Assembly (NCBI GenBank): GCA_020205615.1
Contig: CM035170.1
Span: 40,797,807 to 40,861,806 of the forward strand
Source of the DNA: Panax quinquefolius
Taxonomy: Eukaryota; Streptophyta; Magnoliopsida; Apiales; Araliaceae
Direction: 5' to 3'
Length of the DNA: 64,000 nt
How positions within the stretch are numbered: the stretch's first letter is position 1; each line of letters begins with the position of its first letter. The position numbers were made by a program, and so were the translations under genes. Of the stretch, positions 34,839-47,677 are shown piece by piece. The notes under the pieces were generated by a model that did not search any database, was not told the DNA's origin, and saw only the letters and a list, made by a program, of their open reading frames with translations.

Positions 34839-37215
34839 TGTGACGCCCCCAAAATAGGTATACATCACCCATCTTGAGTCGTTAAATACATGGTACAAAA
34901 TTCAAATACAATCTTAAATATACAACATGAGCTGTGAGTTTTAATACAGACATTGTCTTCTAGACAGCATTAAAACTCAAAATAAGTCCTCAATACATTT
35001 ATTAACACACTATTTCACAGGATAGTGAGGACTACTAATGTTATCCTCTGGACCGTCACTCTGTTCCCCGACTAGTCCACTCGCTACGTTCTCATTTCTT
35101 TGAAGAGAACGGTGAAAAGAAAGGGTGAGCTCAACTAGCCCAAGAAGAAATATTATGACTAAGATAAAGCAGAATAAATTATCTTTAGTCTTCAATAGTG
35201 TTAAACTGATACAATATAACAAACATAAAGTTTAACTGCAGCAGAACAAGCAATCCATTAAAAGAGTCAAGTAGAAAATAAAATCTACTATCTTTTATGA
35301 TTTAAAAGGTTTTTTGTCACTTTTAGCGCTGGGACTCAGCTTAATAAATAATCCACATCACCGAATCACCACTGCATTACGGCCAAGGATATTCTTTAGT
35401 ATCACGAAATTATCCATGCACTACGTGCCAAGAATATTTATGTATTCATTAATGGTCATGATCATGCCAACAACTGTCCATCAATGCACTACGGGCCAAT
35501 GAGGACTTTTTCCACATAATTTGTAACATTACGGTCATGATTACACCGAATAATTCCTGTTCATAATCATACCAAGTCCATATATGCACTATAGGCCACA
35601 GATGACTTTCAACATAATATAAATATGAGGATGATGACAATGATATAAAAATTCAATTAAACAAGTTCAAGAATTAATTTACCCATGAACTAATAATGTC
35701 CAAATTGTCAACATGATACTTCTTTGTAGAATAAAACTCAAGAATGCTCAGAAGAATATTTTCATGAAAAGATACTGAATGAAGCGCAAATATCAAGGAT
35801 ATTCTACTAATTTCATGGAGTATAGAAGTCAAAACTTTAACCAACTGAGTATAATAAAGAATGGAATAACAAAAGAAATCACCGTGGCATGCGATGAGGC
35901 CCGCAGACATGTTTATTCCAATAGAATAATGAATAACGGAACCAGGTCATGCGTAAACGCACAGACATGATGTTCCAACAGAATGATAAATAATGGAACC
36001 AGGTCATGCATAAAGCACAAACAGGATGTTCCAACAGAATGATAAATAATAGAACCGAATTCATGCGTAAAAAAATGCAGATTTCCGGATGTTCCAACGA
36101 GAATGATAAATAATGGAACCAAATTCATGCGTAAAAGCACGCATGTGATGTTCCAACAGAATGATAAAGAATGAAATAATAATAGAAATTACCATGCATG
36201 CGGTACTTCGCATAGACAGGTTATTCCAACATAATGATAAAGAATGGAATAACAGAAGAATTTCACCAAGTATAGGGTAGCTCAGCGTGAGCGAGTTATT
36301 CAAATGAATAATAAAGAATGGAATAACAGAAGTTCTCTTCATGAATATAAAAGAAATAATACCCCCTACCTTAGAAATAAGAGTACTGGATATAGAAGTA
36401 GTGAAGTAGCAGAACACTTTTCTTCTTTCTCTCTATAGTTTTAGTGAATTCGTAAGAAATAATGAAGGAATGATCTTTTATTTATAGAAGAATGGACTGT
36501 ATAGTAACTAATTCATGAACGGTTCCAGATTGATTTACTTTAAACGGACGGTCCAGATTTAAAACAAAATCTTTTAAATAAAATATAATATATTCTATTT
36601 ATAATCTAATAAAACGAATAACTTTATAAAAGTATTATGTTTTATATAAAAAGATTTTACTATGCAAAACACTATTCGAACATTATCTAAACACTATGCA
36701 TAATAAAATATAATATATTCTAATTATTGCCTAATAAAACAAATAACTTTATAAAAGTATTACATTTTATATAAAAAATTTTTTACTACGCAAAACACTA
36801 TCGCAGCACTTCTTTCAGAAAATAATTGAACAAAACCGAGTGACCTCTTACGTAAGCATCAATAATCAATACCGTGTGCTACTATGCAACCACGCGTATT
36901 TTACTGTACTTTTAACACCGGGTGTTTCAACAGTTAACGGTAATACTTCCGCCGTTATTTTCATAAAGTATTTTTGTCGTTTTCTCAATCCGACAATAAT
37001 AATTAGTTATGGGGTCCACCAATGATTGTGCCGTTGTATTTAATATTCCTGTTAAAAACGAATATTCCCCACCAATCGAATATTATATAACTACTTGCGT
37101 ACTTTGCAAAATTTATAAATATTACCCACAACTATAATATCAAATTTACTCCATAATATTCAAAAATGATATTTATAGAAAATTCATCTTTATTTATAAA
37201 ATTTGGGGTCTTACA
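34839..37215 (-). repeat. Inner A 3' LTR
   Basis: A 2377 bp LTR, plus strand TGTGACGCCCC to TTGGGGTCTTACA. It lacks the GAATAGTAC array and instead has the ~57 bp TTCCAACA array (35905-36320). It lacks the 450 bp block of A-long. Confidence 0.93.
35905..36320 (-). repeat. Tandem ~57 bp TTCCAACA repeats, inner A 3' LTR
   Basis: Six to seven units: GATGTTCCAACAGAATGATA, then AATAATGGAACCAGGTCATG, then CGTAAA and a short variable tail. These are the clearest copies of this array in the window. Confidence 0.85.
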
Positions 37216-38649
37216 ACCTCCCCTTCTTATGAAATTTCGCCCTCGAAATTAAGGTACGTACCTGGTATGTCGAAGAGGTAAGGATTGATTTCATTTCAGA
37301 TTCTAACTCCCAAGTCATTTCTTCAACATCGTGGTTTTTCCACAAAACTTTGACTTGAGGTATAACCTTCGAGCATAGAATATGTTCCTTCTTATCCAAG
37401 ATTTAAACAAGAACCTCTTCATACGTCAAATCTTCCGCTATTTTGTCCGGTTCTAACTCAATAATGTGGTGCGGGTCTTTCACATATTTACGTAACATAG
37501 ATATGTGAAAAAATGTTATGAACACGAGACATACTTGGCGGTAAAGCGAGTCTATAGGCCACAGTTCCTACTCGATTGAGGATTAAAAATGGACCTATGA
37601 ATCTCGAATTGAGCTTTCCTCGCTTTCTAAATCTCGTAACTCCTTTCCATAGAGCAACACGTAACAACGCATGATCTCCTATATCGAATTCCACGTCCTT
37701 TCGATGAAGATCAACATAACTCTTTTGTCGATCTTGTGAGGTTTTTATACGTTGTCGGATCGTTTGAATCTTTTCCGTAGTCATACGTACCAACTCCGTT
37801 CCCAACAATGTTGCTTCACCCACCTCATCCCAGCATACTGGAGAATGACACTTTCTTCCATACAACGCCTCAAATGGAGTCATGCCAATACTTGCTTGAT
37901 AACTGTTGTTGTAGGAAAACTCCACTAATGGTAAGAACTTGTCCCAACTTCCCTTGAAGTCAAGGACACAGAGTCTTATTAGATCTTCAAGAGTTTGAAT
38001 AGTCCTCTCCGACTGTCCATCCGTCTGAGGATGATATGCCGAGCTAAATCATAAGTCTGTGGCCATATCTTTTTGCAAACTAACCCAAAATCGTGAAGTG
38101 AATCTTTGGTCTCGATCAGAAACTATGGATACCGGCATACCATGCAGTCTTACAATCTCGTTTATGTACATACAAGCAAGACGTTCAAGTGTATAAGTTT
38201 CTCGTATCGGTAAGAAATGAGCAGACTTGGTCAATCTATCAACAATGACCCAAATCGCATATATGCCTTGAGAAACTTTGGGAAGGCCGTAGCTATGAAA
38301 TCCATGGTAATGTGCTCCCACTTCCATTATGGAATTTTAAGTGGTTTTAATGGACCTTTTGGTACTTGATGCTCGCTTTTAACTTCGTTTGACAAGTTAG
38401 ACACCTTGAGATAAACAGCGCTATCTCTCTCTTCATATTGCTCCACCAAAATGTATGACGAAGATCATGATACATTATTGTACTCCCAAGATGGATTGCA
38501 AATGGTGTGTTGTGTGCCTCTATCATGATTTTATACTTTAAATTAGGGTCGTTAGGAACACAAAGTCTAGAGTTGACTCGAAGTATTCCTTCATCATCGA
38601 TTCTTGCTTCCGACATATCACCTTCTTGCACTTTCTTCCTCATACGCAT
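37211..38649 (-). pseudogene. Inner A integrase and chromodomain-like tail
   Basis: From 38649: the zinc module with IHLGSTIMYHDLRHTFWW and CLTCQ, a frameshift near 38345, then [14 protein letters not shown] and [31 protein letters not shown] near 38000 keeps the catalytic Glu. The frame 37925-37488 runs FSYNNSYQASIGMTPFEALY to the GPF module (SRFIGPFLILNRVGTVAY). An extra A in the A-run near 37512 breaks it after SRVHNIF. The tail 37399-37211 reads DKKEHILCSKVIPQVKVLW and KNHDVEEMTWELESEM. Confidence 0.88.
37216..37231 (-). promoter_or_regulatory. Polypurine tract, inner A
   Basis: Minus strand CATAAGAAGGGGAGGT directly before the LTR start TGTAAGACC. Confidence 0.85.
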
Positions 38650-40453
38650 CAGCTCCAGGTCTGTAGCTTGAGCAGCAATAACTTAATCAATTAACGTCGG
38701 TTCTACTCGTATATTCGCCATCATCACATGGGTCCCTGGAGTCTTTAACTCTATCTCCATCCTTTGCAAGTCACACAAAATGGGCCTTTATGTTGACAAT
38801 ATCGCACTCGCACTTGCATATGATCTTCTACTCAATCGCGCTACCACCACGTTCGCTTTTCGAGATGGTATTGGATGGTATGACCATAATCTTTTAACAG
38901 TTCAAGCCAACATCATTGTCTCATGTTGAGTTCCTTTTGAGTGAAGAAATATTTGAGGCTTTTATGATCGGTAAAGATCTCCAATTTCTCCCCATACAAG
39001 TAATGCTTCCAAATTTTAAGTGCGAAGATAACAAATTTATAACTCTAGATCATGAGTAGGATAATTCCTCTCATATTCTTTGAGTTGTCTTGAGGCATAG
39101 GCTATGACTTTTCCATATTGCATGAGAACACATCCCAACCCTTTGCTTCAAGCATCATTTGTGAGATGACAAATCCTCCGAGCGGATGGTATTGTCGAAC
39201 AGTCTTTGAAATGAGTCTCCTCTTGAGTTCTTGAAAACTCTTCTCACATTCTTCGCTCCAATCGAACTTTGTATCTTTCTCGAGTTAGGCGAGTTAATGG
39301 AGTAGTGATTCGAGAAAATCCTTCCATGAATCTCCGATAATAACCAAATTAAACCGAAAAGCTACGTGCCCGATCACTAATTTAGGTTGCTCCCACTTTG
39401 AATTGCTTCAATTTTTTGCCGGGTCAACAGATATTCCATAACTTGATACTACGTGCCCAAGGAATGCTACTTCCTCGCTTTAACTCGCATTTCTTCAACT
39501 TGGCATAAAGCTTGTATTCACGAAGCTTTTGAGTATCGACCTCAAGTGTCTACTCATGATCTTCTACTTTTTGGAATAAATAAGGATGTCATCAATAAAG
39601 ACGACCACAAAGTGATCCAAATATTCCTCAATACTCGGTTCATCATATCCATGAAGGCAAAGAGGAGTATTAGTCAATCCAAAGGACATGACTAGGAATT
39701 CATAATGCCCGTCTTGAGTTCGAAAAGCGTCTTTGGAATGTCATCGGTTCTAATCTTCAATTGGTGATATCCTAACGAAGATCAATCTTTGAAAAGAATT
39801 TGGCTCCTTGCAATCGGTCAAACAGTCATCAATACGTGGCATTGGGTACCTATTTTTTGATGGTGGCATGATTCAACTCCCCGATAATCAATACAAAGTC
39901 GCATACTCCCATCTTTCTTCTTCACGAATAGAACAGGAGCACCCCAAGGAGAAGTACTAGGTCGAATAAAGCCAATGTCTAACAATTCCTGCAGTTGAGT
40001 CTTTAACTCCTGAAGTTTAATAGGAGCCATTCGATATGGGGCTTTGGAAATGGGTTTTGTACCGGGTTCAAGGTTGATACAAAATTCAATTTCACGCTCT
40101 GGGGGTAGGCCAGGAAGTTCTTCAGGGAATACGTCAGGAAATTTTTTAACAATAGAAATATCATTCAAAACTGATGTATTTTTGTTTAGATATGTGACGT
40201 GGGCTAAGAAAGCTTGACATCTGTTTTTCAATAAATGAATAGCTTTATGGCTTGAAATGACCGTGATTGATGGTTTGGTCGCTTGAATTCGCATAATAGG
40301 TTGATTAGGAATATAATAGCTAACAACCTTACGAAAACAACCAATTTTACCATGATGAGTAGTTAACCAATCAATCCCTAGAATCACATCAAATGCAAGT
40401 ATTTTCAATGAAATAAGATCAACAGGTAATGTGAGGGTACCGATTTGAACCAA
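38650..40453 (-). pseudogene. Inner A protease end, reverse transcriptase, RNase H
   Basis: The frame 40453-39818 has [39 protein letters not shown] and [20 protein letters not shown], then loses frame at DYRGVESC where DYRELNH is expected. Below that the palm FIDD is readable at 39588-39593. RNase H segments follow (YTDH-type near 38970, DALSR-type near 38830) with many one-base deletions. This is decayed DNA without a usable frame. Confidence 0.82.
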
Positions 40454-40462
40454 ACAAGACTT

Positions 40463-41851
40463 TTAAACAGTGGACGTAATGAAGGTTTCTCCCAACGGAG
40501 TTTCCATAGATAAGTCAAAGTCTAATTTCTCCGGAGTCAAGTTTAATCGTTGAGCGCAAATAGGAGAAATAAAAGAATGGGTAGAACCGGTATCAAATAA
40601 GGTATAGACTTCGCTAGAGTTTATGATAAGCTTACCCATGATGACCTCGTTCGGGTTCCTTTCTTTCTGGGAGGTCACAACAAACGCTCTCCCTTGCACT
40701 ACCGGCTTTGACTTTTCTGGGACAGCCTTTGGTGCCTCCATCCTAGCTGAACTTGTCTTCGGTGAATGACAAAATCGAGCTAAGTGACCTTCTCTTCCAC
40801 AATTATAACATGCTTTGGACGGCATCGCACAGTTTGTACTGATGTGTCCCTCCCCTCCGCATTTGAAGCATATGATAGGTGGTCGTTCTCCTTCCTTAAC
40901 AACGGTCTTTGGTCTTGGCGTCTTTCCATCATTGTTGAATCTCCTCTTCTGGAAATGTCCATTCTTATTGTTTTAGCCCTGATTACCACCGAAGTGGTTA
41001 CCATTTCTAGCATGTTGATTCCCTCCACGCTTGTTGTCACCGCTTCGATGACTGCTCTCACTGGTATTATCATTTTACCGGGTGCTCTCTTTTGGTTGCG
41101 TTGACTCGTTATCGCGCTCCACTAACTGAGCCCTATTTACAACATCTGAATACAAACACAGTTTATGAGAAATAAGATATTGACGTATCTTCGGCTTCAA
41201 ACCTCTTCAAAACATCCGCGCCATTCTCTCTTCATTATCAACTAAGTGGGATGAAAACTGGGACAACTCGGCAAACTTGGCTTCGTACTGCGACACGGTC
41301 ATGTTATTCTGCTCCAGCTTGATGAACTCTACCTCTTTCCTGTGACGAATACTTTCAGGAAAGTACTTGTCATTCAATAGTTCTTGGAACTTCTCCCAAG
41401 ACATCTTTAGTGCGGCAAGTTGAGTATGTTTTACCGATTCCCACTAATAATCTGCCTCTCCTCGTAACATAAAGGTGGCAAATGGCACCTTTTGCTCCTC
41501 GGAGCATCCCAAGACATCAAATATCTTGGTGATCTGCTTTATCCATGCTTCCGCCTTAGGTGGTTTTGGCTCTCCAATAAACTCCGGTGGTCCCAGCTCC
41601 TTGAACTGTTTAGCGGTGACCGTCCGAGAGTTTCCAGTGTTTCCACCTGCATTTTGGACAGGAGACGCTCTTGCCTGATGTTGCATGAATTGTATAAAGC
41701 CTCTAAACATTCCACCATTCGTCATCTGGTCAGTGTTGTTGTTTGCCTGAGGATTGTCGCCTTCCTGTTGCACATTATCCTAATTATTGATCTGTGGAGA
41801 CTCAACAGTCTCCTGTGCTCCATTGCTATTCTCAACATTCTCGGATGTCAT
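40463..41851 (-). pseudogene. Inner A gag and protease start
   Basis: Start MTSENVENSNGAQ at 41851; the N-terminus has a stop (Gln to TAG) before DNVQQEGDNPQ. It continues GMFRGFIQFMQHQARAS, FKELGPPEFIGEPKPPKA, a Trp to TAG in DYWWES (~41444), MSWEKFQELLNDKYFPES and another stop after NEERMARMF. The two zinc knuckles [14 protein letters not shown] and [14 protein letters not shown] are intact. The protease [12 protein letters not shown] is at 40586-40594 for DTG. It ends in a TAA at 40463 followed, in the same region, by the rest of the protease (40453 on). Confidence 0.9.
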
Positions 41852-42020
41852 TTTCAGATACTGCCACAAAATAACGGTTAATTAACATATAACATATTAT
41901 CCTTATACTCTGACCGACCAATTAAATACCAAATAAACTTAGGTAGGTCATACTAGCGAAGGAATTCCCCGTCTCTCCCCTCCTAGTTCTAGTCTCACAT
42001 CTTAGCCAGGGATCATATCC

Positions 42021-42037
42021 CTAAGCTTTGATACCAA
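42021..42037 (-). promoter_or_regulatory. Primer binding site, inner A
   Basis: Minus strand TTGGTATCAAAGCTTAG, one base from the LTR at 42039; iMet type with one change from TGGTATCAGAGC. Confidence 0.85.
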
Positions 42038-42038
42038 C

Positions 42039-44404
42039 TATGACACCCCCAAAATAGGTATACATCACCCATCTTGAGTCGTCAAATACATGGTACAAAA
42101 TTCAAATATAATCTTAAATATACAACATTAGCTATGAGTTTTAATACAAACATTGTCTTCTAGACAGCATTAAAACTCAAAATAAGTCCTCAATACATTT
42201 ATTAACACACTATTTCACAAAATAGTGAGGACTACTAATGCTATCCTCTGGACCGTCACTCCGTTTCCCGACTAGTCCCTGCTACGTTCTCATTTCCTGA
42301 AGAGAACAGTGAAAGAAAGGGTGAGCTCAACTAGCCTAGTAAGAAATATTATGACTAAGATAAAGCAGAATAAATTATCTTTAGTCTTCAATAGTGTTAA
42401 ACTGATACAATATAACAAACATCAAGTTTAACTACAACGGAACAAGTAATCCATTAAAAGAGTCAAGTAGAAAATAAAATCTACTATCTTTTATGATTTA
42501 AAAGGTTTTTCATCACTTTTAGCGTTGGGACTCAGCTTAATAAATAATCCACATCACTGAATCACCCCTGCACTACGGCCAAGGATATTCTTTAGTATCA
42601 CAACCACAATTATCCATGCACTACGGGCCAAGAATATTTGTGTATTCATTAATGGTCATGATCATGCCAACAACTGTCCATCAATGCACTACGGGCCAAT
42701 GAGGACTTTTTCCACATCATTTATAACATTACGGTCATGATTATACCGAATAATCCCTGGTCATAATCATACCAAGTCCATCTATGCACTACATGCCACA
42801 GATGACTTTCAACATAATATAAATATGAGGATGATGACAATAATATAAAATTTCAATAAAACAAGTTCAAGAATTAATTTATCCAGGAACTAATAACGTC
42901 CAAATTGTCAACATGATACTTCTTTGTAGAATAAAACTCAAGAATGCTCAGAAGAATATTTTCATGAAAAGATATTGGATGAAGCGCAAATATCAATGAT
43001 ATTCTACTAATTTCATGGAGTATAGAAGTCAAAACTTTAACCAACTGAGTATAATAAAGAATGGAATAACAAAAGAAATCACCAGGCATGCGATAGACCG
43101 AACAGATAGGTTATTCCAATAGAATAATGAATAACGGAACCAGGTCATGCGTAAACGCAAAGACAGGATGTTCCAACAGAATTATAAATAATGAAACTAG
43201 GTCATGCGTAAAGCACAAACGGGATGTTCCAATAGAATGATAAATAATGGAACCAGGTCATGCGTAAAGCACAGCCGGGATGTTCCGACATAATGATAAA
43301 AAATGGAACCAGGTCATGCGTAAAAGCGCGCATGTGGATGTTCCAACGAATGATAAAGAACGAAATAATAACGAAATCACCATGCAATGCGGTATTAGCC
43401 GCGTAGACAAAGTTATTCCAACATAATGATAAAGAATGGAATAACAGAAGAATTTCACCAAGTATAGGGTAGCCAGTGTATAAAGGTTATTCCAACAGAA
43501 TAATAAAGAATAGAATAACAGAAGTTCTCTTCATGAATACAAAAGAAATAATACCCCCTACCTTAGAAATAAGAGTACTGGATATAGAAGTAGTGAAGTA
43601 GCAGAAGACTTTTCTTCTTTCTCTCTATAGTTTCAGTGACTTCGTAAGAAATAATGAAGTAATGAGCTTCTATTTATAGAAGAATGGACTGCGTAGTAAC
43701 TAATTCATGAACGGTCCAGATTGATTTACTTTAAACGGACGGTCCAGATTTAAAACAAAATCTTTTAAATAAAATATAATATATTCTATTTATAATCTAA
43801 TAAAACGAATAACTTTATAAAATTATTTTGTTTTATATAAAAATATTTTACTATGCAAAACACTATGCAGACACTATGCAACACTATGCATAATAAAATA
43901 TAATATATTCTAATTATTGCCTAATAAAACAAATAACTTTATAAAAGTATTCTGTTTTATATAAAAAGATTTTACTATGCAAAACACTATGCAGGCACTT
44001 ACTGTAGCAATAATTGAACAAAACTGAGTGAGCTCTTACGTAAGCATCAATAATCAATACCGTGTGCTACTATACAACCACGCGTATTACTGTACTTTTA
44101 ACACCGGGTGTTTCAACAGTTAACGGTAAAACTTCCGCCGTTATTTTCATAAAGTATTTTTGTCGTTTTCTTAATTCGACAATAATTCTGTTGTGGTGTC
44201 CACCAATGATTATGCCATTGTACGAATATTCCCTGTTAAAACGAATATCCCCCGACCAATCGAATATTATATAACAACTTGCGTACTTTGCAAAATTTAT
44301 AAATATTACCCATAACTATAACATTATATCAAATTTACTATATAATATTCAAAAATGATATTTATAGAAAATTCATCTTTATTTATAAAAGTTGGGGTCT
44401 TACA
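42039..44404 (-). repeat. Inner A 5' LTR
   Basis: A 2366 bp LTR matching 34839-37215. Its plus-strand start TATGACACCCC has lost the TG of TGTGACG. A TTCCAACA array is at 43100-43500. Confidence 0.93.
43670..43678 (-). promoter_or_regulatory. Candidate TATA box, inner A 5' LTR
   Basis: TATAAATAG on the minus strand then AAGCTCATTAC. The copy in the 3' LTR (near 36480) is altered to TATAAATAA. Confidence 0.55.
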
Positions 44405-44409
44405 GAATA

Positions 44410-44482
44410 CCCGCCTCTTCCCTCCTAGTTCTAGTCTCACATCTCAGCCAAGGATCATATATCCCTAAGCTTTGATACCAAC
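44410..44482 (-). other. Outer A leader remnant with primer binding site
   Basis: These 73 bp are the piece of outer A's leader cut off from the rest by inner A. The primer site TTGGTATCAAAGCTTAG is at 44465-44481 on the minus strand, one base from the 5' LTR. Confidence 0.87.
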
Positions 44483-45325
44483 TGTGATGCCCCCAAAATA
44501 GGTATACATCACCCATCTTGAGTCGCCAAATACATGGTACTGAATACAAATACAAACTTATTTATACAACATGAGTTGAGAGTTTTTACACGAATATTGT
44601 CTCATAGACAATATCCAAACTCAAATTCAATCCTCAATACATTTATTATCACACTAAATAGTGAAGACTACTAAAACAACCATCTTAGACCGTCACTCCA
44701 TTCCTCGACTAGCCCCGACTACGTTCTCATTTCCTGAAGAGAACAATGAAAGCAAAAGGGTGATCTCAAGTAGCCCAGTAAGAAATATTATGACTAAGAT
44801 AATGCAGAATAAATTATCGTTAGCCTTCAACAATGTTAAACTAATACTAAACAACAAGTTTAACTGCAACAGAATAAGCAATCTATTAGAAGAGTCAAGT
44901 AGAGCATGATATCTACTATCTTCTATGATTTAAAAAGTTTATCATCAACTTTATTGTTATGACTCAGCCCAATAAATAATCCACATCACAGAATTATCAT
45001 GCACTACGGGCCAAGGATATCATCATTTGTAACATTACAGGTCATGATTATACCGAATGATCCCTGGTCATACTCATTCCAATTAACAGTCTATCTATGC
45101 ACTACGACAAAGATGACTTTCATCATAATATAAGCATGAGGATGATGTCAATGATATAAGAATTCAATTAAATGAAAGCAAATGATAAAATTTTAAATAT
45201 TTATAATTTAATTTATCTAGAATTCAATAATGTCCAAATTGTCAACATGATACTGCTTTGTGGAGTAAAATTCAATAATAATATTGTATCAAAAATGATT
45301 TGGACATAAAAGAAAAAATTTTTGT

Positions 45326-45455
45326 CATGAATAGTACCCTAGGTGAATAGTACCTAAGTGAATAATACCCCATGAATAGTACTTCGTGAATAGTCTTTCG
45401 GGAATAGTACTCTGTGAATAGTACCCCGTGAATAGTACTTTGTGAATAGTACTCC
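45326..45455 (-). repeat. GAATAGTAC minisatellite, outer A 5' LTR
   Basis: About nine 14-15 bp units, fewer than the ~13 in the 3' LTR of the same element, so the array has changed length since insertion. Confidence 0.85.
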
Positions 45456-45823
45456 GATATGAAAAGCTTAAAATTTAATAAGAATGTTCAGAAAATATCC
45501 TTGTGAAACGATACTAGATGAAGCGCAAATTTCAAGGATATTCTACTAATTTCACGGAGTATAGAAGCAATACTTTAACAAAATGAGGTTATAATCAAGA
45601 ATATGAGACGAAATAATATTACTTACATACTAAAGAGTATAGAAGAAAATATTATTTCATACGAATATTGAACAAAAATATTATCCCTTACCTTTAGAAG
45701 AAAACTGGATACTGGAATAGTGAAGTAGAATAATACACTTTTTCTTTCTCTCTATAGCTTCTCTCTCTATAATTGCTCGTGTGAGTCTTAGTGAATTGGT
45801 GAGAATGAAAGAAGAATGAGCTT

Positions 45824-45832
45824 CTATTTATA
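45824..45832 (-). promoter_or_regulatory. Candidate TATA box, outer A 5' LTR
   Basis: TATAAATAG on the minus strand followed by AAGCTCATTC, in the promoter-bearing LTR of this element. Confidence 0.6.
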
Positions 45833-46526
45833 GGAAAATATAGTTTCGATAACTGCACGATTAGGGGCTCGAATTATAGTATAGTACATTCATCTATACC
45901 TCTATTTTTAATTTAGTCCTGCAAGTATTATCAATCTTGCACCACCTCCCCTAATAGTACATGCATGTGAACCAATAGTTCCATACATGTGAACCAACAG
46001 TAATTTGCATGTGAATCAATAGCAATTAATTGATCATTTATCCGATTAATTGCCCGTTTGGTCATTAATAACAAAACCAGTAAATCACAAAATTTCCTCC
46101 TTTGAGGGTAATTGGGTCACGGAAGAATTAAAGAAAACTAAATGCACAAACATCTTTAATCAACACAAACTTATTTATCATTAATATTATAACTCGCAAT
46201 ATTTAACAACCACTTCATTCTCAAGAAAGAGGGGGCTTTCTGATAAGGATTTCTCCCTATTGACGCACAATTAGGTGACCAAACCCCTTTCCTCGACAGA
46301 ACTTTCTAGATATTTTAAATAATACAAATAATAATATGAATAACTTTGTCATCTCAATTATTGATTTAATAATATAAAATATTATGCAGATGATATTGTG
46401 ACAATAATTAAATCAATAATATGAGAGATATTATGCATCAATTATTGTAGCAATAATTGAGTATAACTGAGTGACTTCTCACGTAAGCATCAATAATCAA
46501 AGATACTGTACAATACAGTGAGCTAC

Positions 46527-47677
46527 TGTGACACCCCCAAATCCAGAGACTTCAATTTCACAGGATTTGGTGTTCGTTGTACAAATATCATCTATCTATC
46601 TACCCATAATAAATGCAAGCCATGCAATAGATAGAATAAAAATCTTCCCCTTAAGGGTTACAACATCCGAATAATAATAATACAATCTCAGGTTAAGCTA
46701 ACCTTAAACATCTGTGCGGAAACATAAACAATAAGTCTTGAACAACATCAAGTCTTAACATATAAATTCAACATCTCATAAATACAAGTCTTCAACATTT
46801 GTTAATCTTGCCCTTGCCTTTACTAGTAGAAGGCTCATCGGTTCTTTCGTTTTTAATTGCAATGTTATTATTAAGCAAGAGTGAGCACTATTGCCCACAA
46901 GTATAATAATGAAATAATAGTATAATAACATGCGAGTGAATTAAAGACATCAGAATAAAAGCTCAACTTTTGAATCAAGAATGAATAACAAGAATCAAAA
47001 GAATTCTGAGGGTCATAAGACCTTGAACTATGTCCTAGGTTATCAAGGGTTATACTTGAAACCTTTAACGAATCGTAAGACTATGGACCTTTCTTCTCGT
47101 GATTTAGGGGATCAACCCTTAGTACCATACCGCACAAATATCTTAACGCTTAACGCATAAGTAAATCCATTTGCAGGGTTGTTCATCTCAGTTTGACATT
47201 CGAGTCCGCACCAAAGGAAGTTTGGTTTGGATAATTCAATAAGGGTTCTGAAATTTAGAACGTTCATCAACTAAGGACTAGTTTAATCAATAAAGTTCAC
47301 TAGTCTAATAAGGTTCAACAATAATGATATTCGATTTGAATAATAATCTCAAGAAGTATACAATAGGATAATTATTGTATAACTGAATCATGTTTTGGAA
47401 AGATAATCAATCTTTAATTTAACATTTGAACTTGAATAATAGTAATGATAATTTACTCGAGGTAACTAATAAACTTGAACAATAATGACAAGTAGGGTTA
47501 GGAAACTTTCCTCGTGCGTAGATTACAGTTTAACTAAGCACGTTCTTTGAATTTAATCCTACATACCATTCACATTCACAATACCAGTTAATTATAACTT
47601 AACTAATCATCATAACTCATTCTCTTTGTCTAACTTCGGTTATGACTATACTTAGTCAAATTACTACATTCGTTGTC
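46527..47677 (-). repeat. B2 3' LTR remnant
   Basis: 1151 bp matching 51911-53062 of the B2 5' LTR almost base for base in length. The match stops at CATTCGTTGTC, where RNase H sequence begins. Confidence 0.92.

Larger units (their letters stand above)
34839..44404 (-). mobile_element. Inner A: family A chromovirus nested in outer A
   Basis: A 9566 bp element flanked by GAATA (34834-34838 and 44405-44409) and inserted in the leader between the primer site and gag of outer A, in the same orientation. LTRs are 2377 and 2366 bp; the internal region is 4823 bp. Gag-pol order is as in outer A, but the RT-RNase H part (39800-38650) is riddled with one-base losses. The zinc knuckles, protease DTG, RT FIDD and integrase Glu remain readable. 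Confidence 0.93.
44483..46526 (-). repeat. Outer A 5' LTR, part 1
   Basis: This is the LTR 3' portion, continuing at 54673-55015 beyond B2. Compared with the 3' LTR it lacks ~130 bp near 45020, where GCACTACGGGCCAAGGATAT jumps directly to CATCATTTGTAAC; this is consistent with a deletion between the short repeats. A GAATAGTAC array is at 45326-45455 and a TATA box at 45824-45832. Confidence 0.9.
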
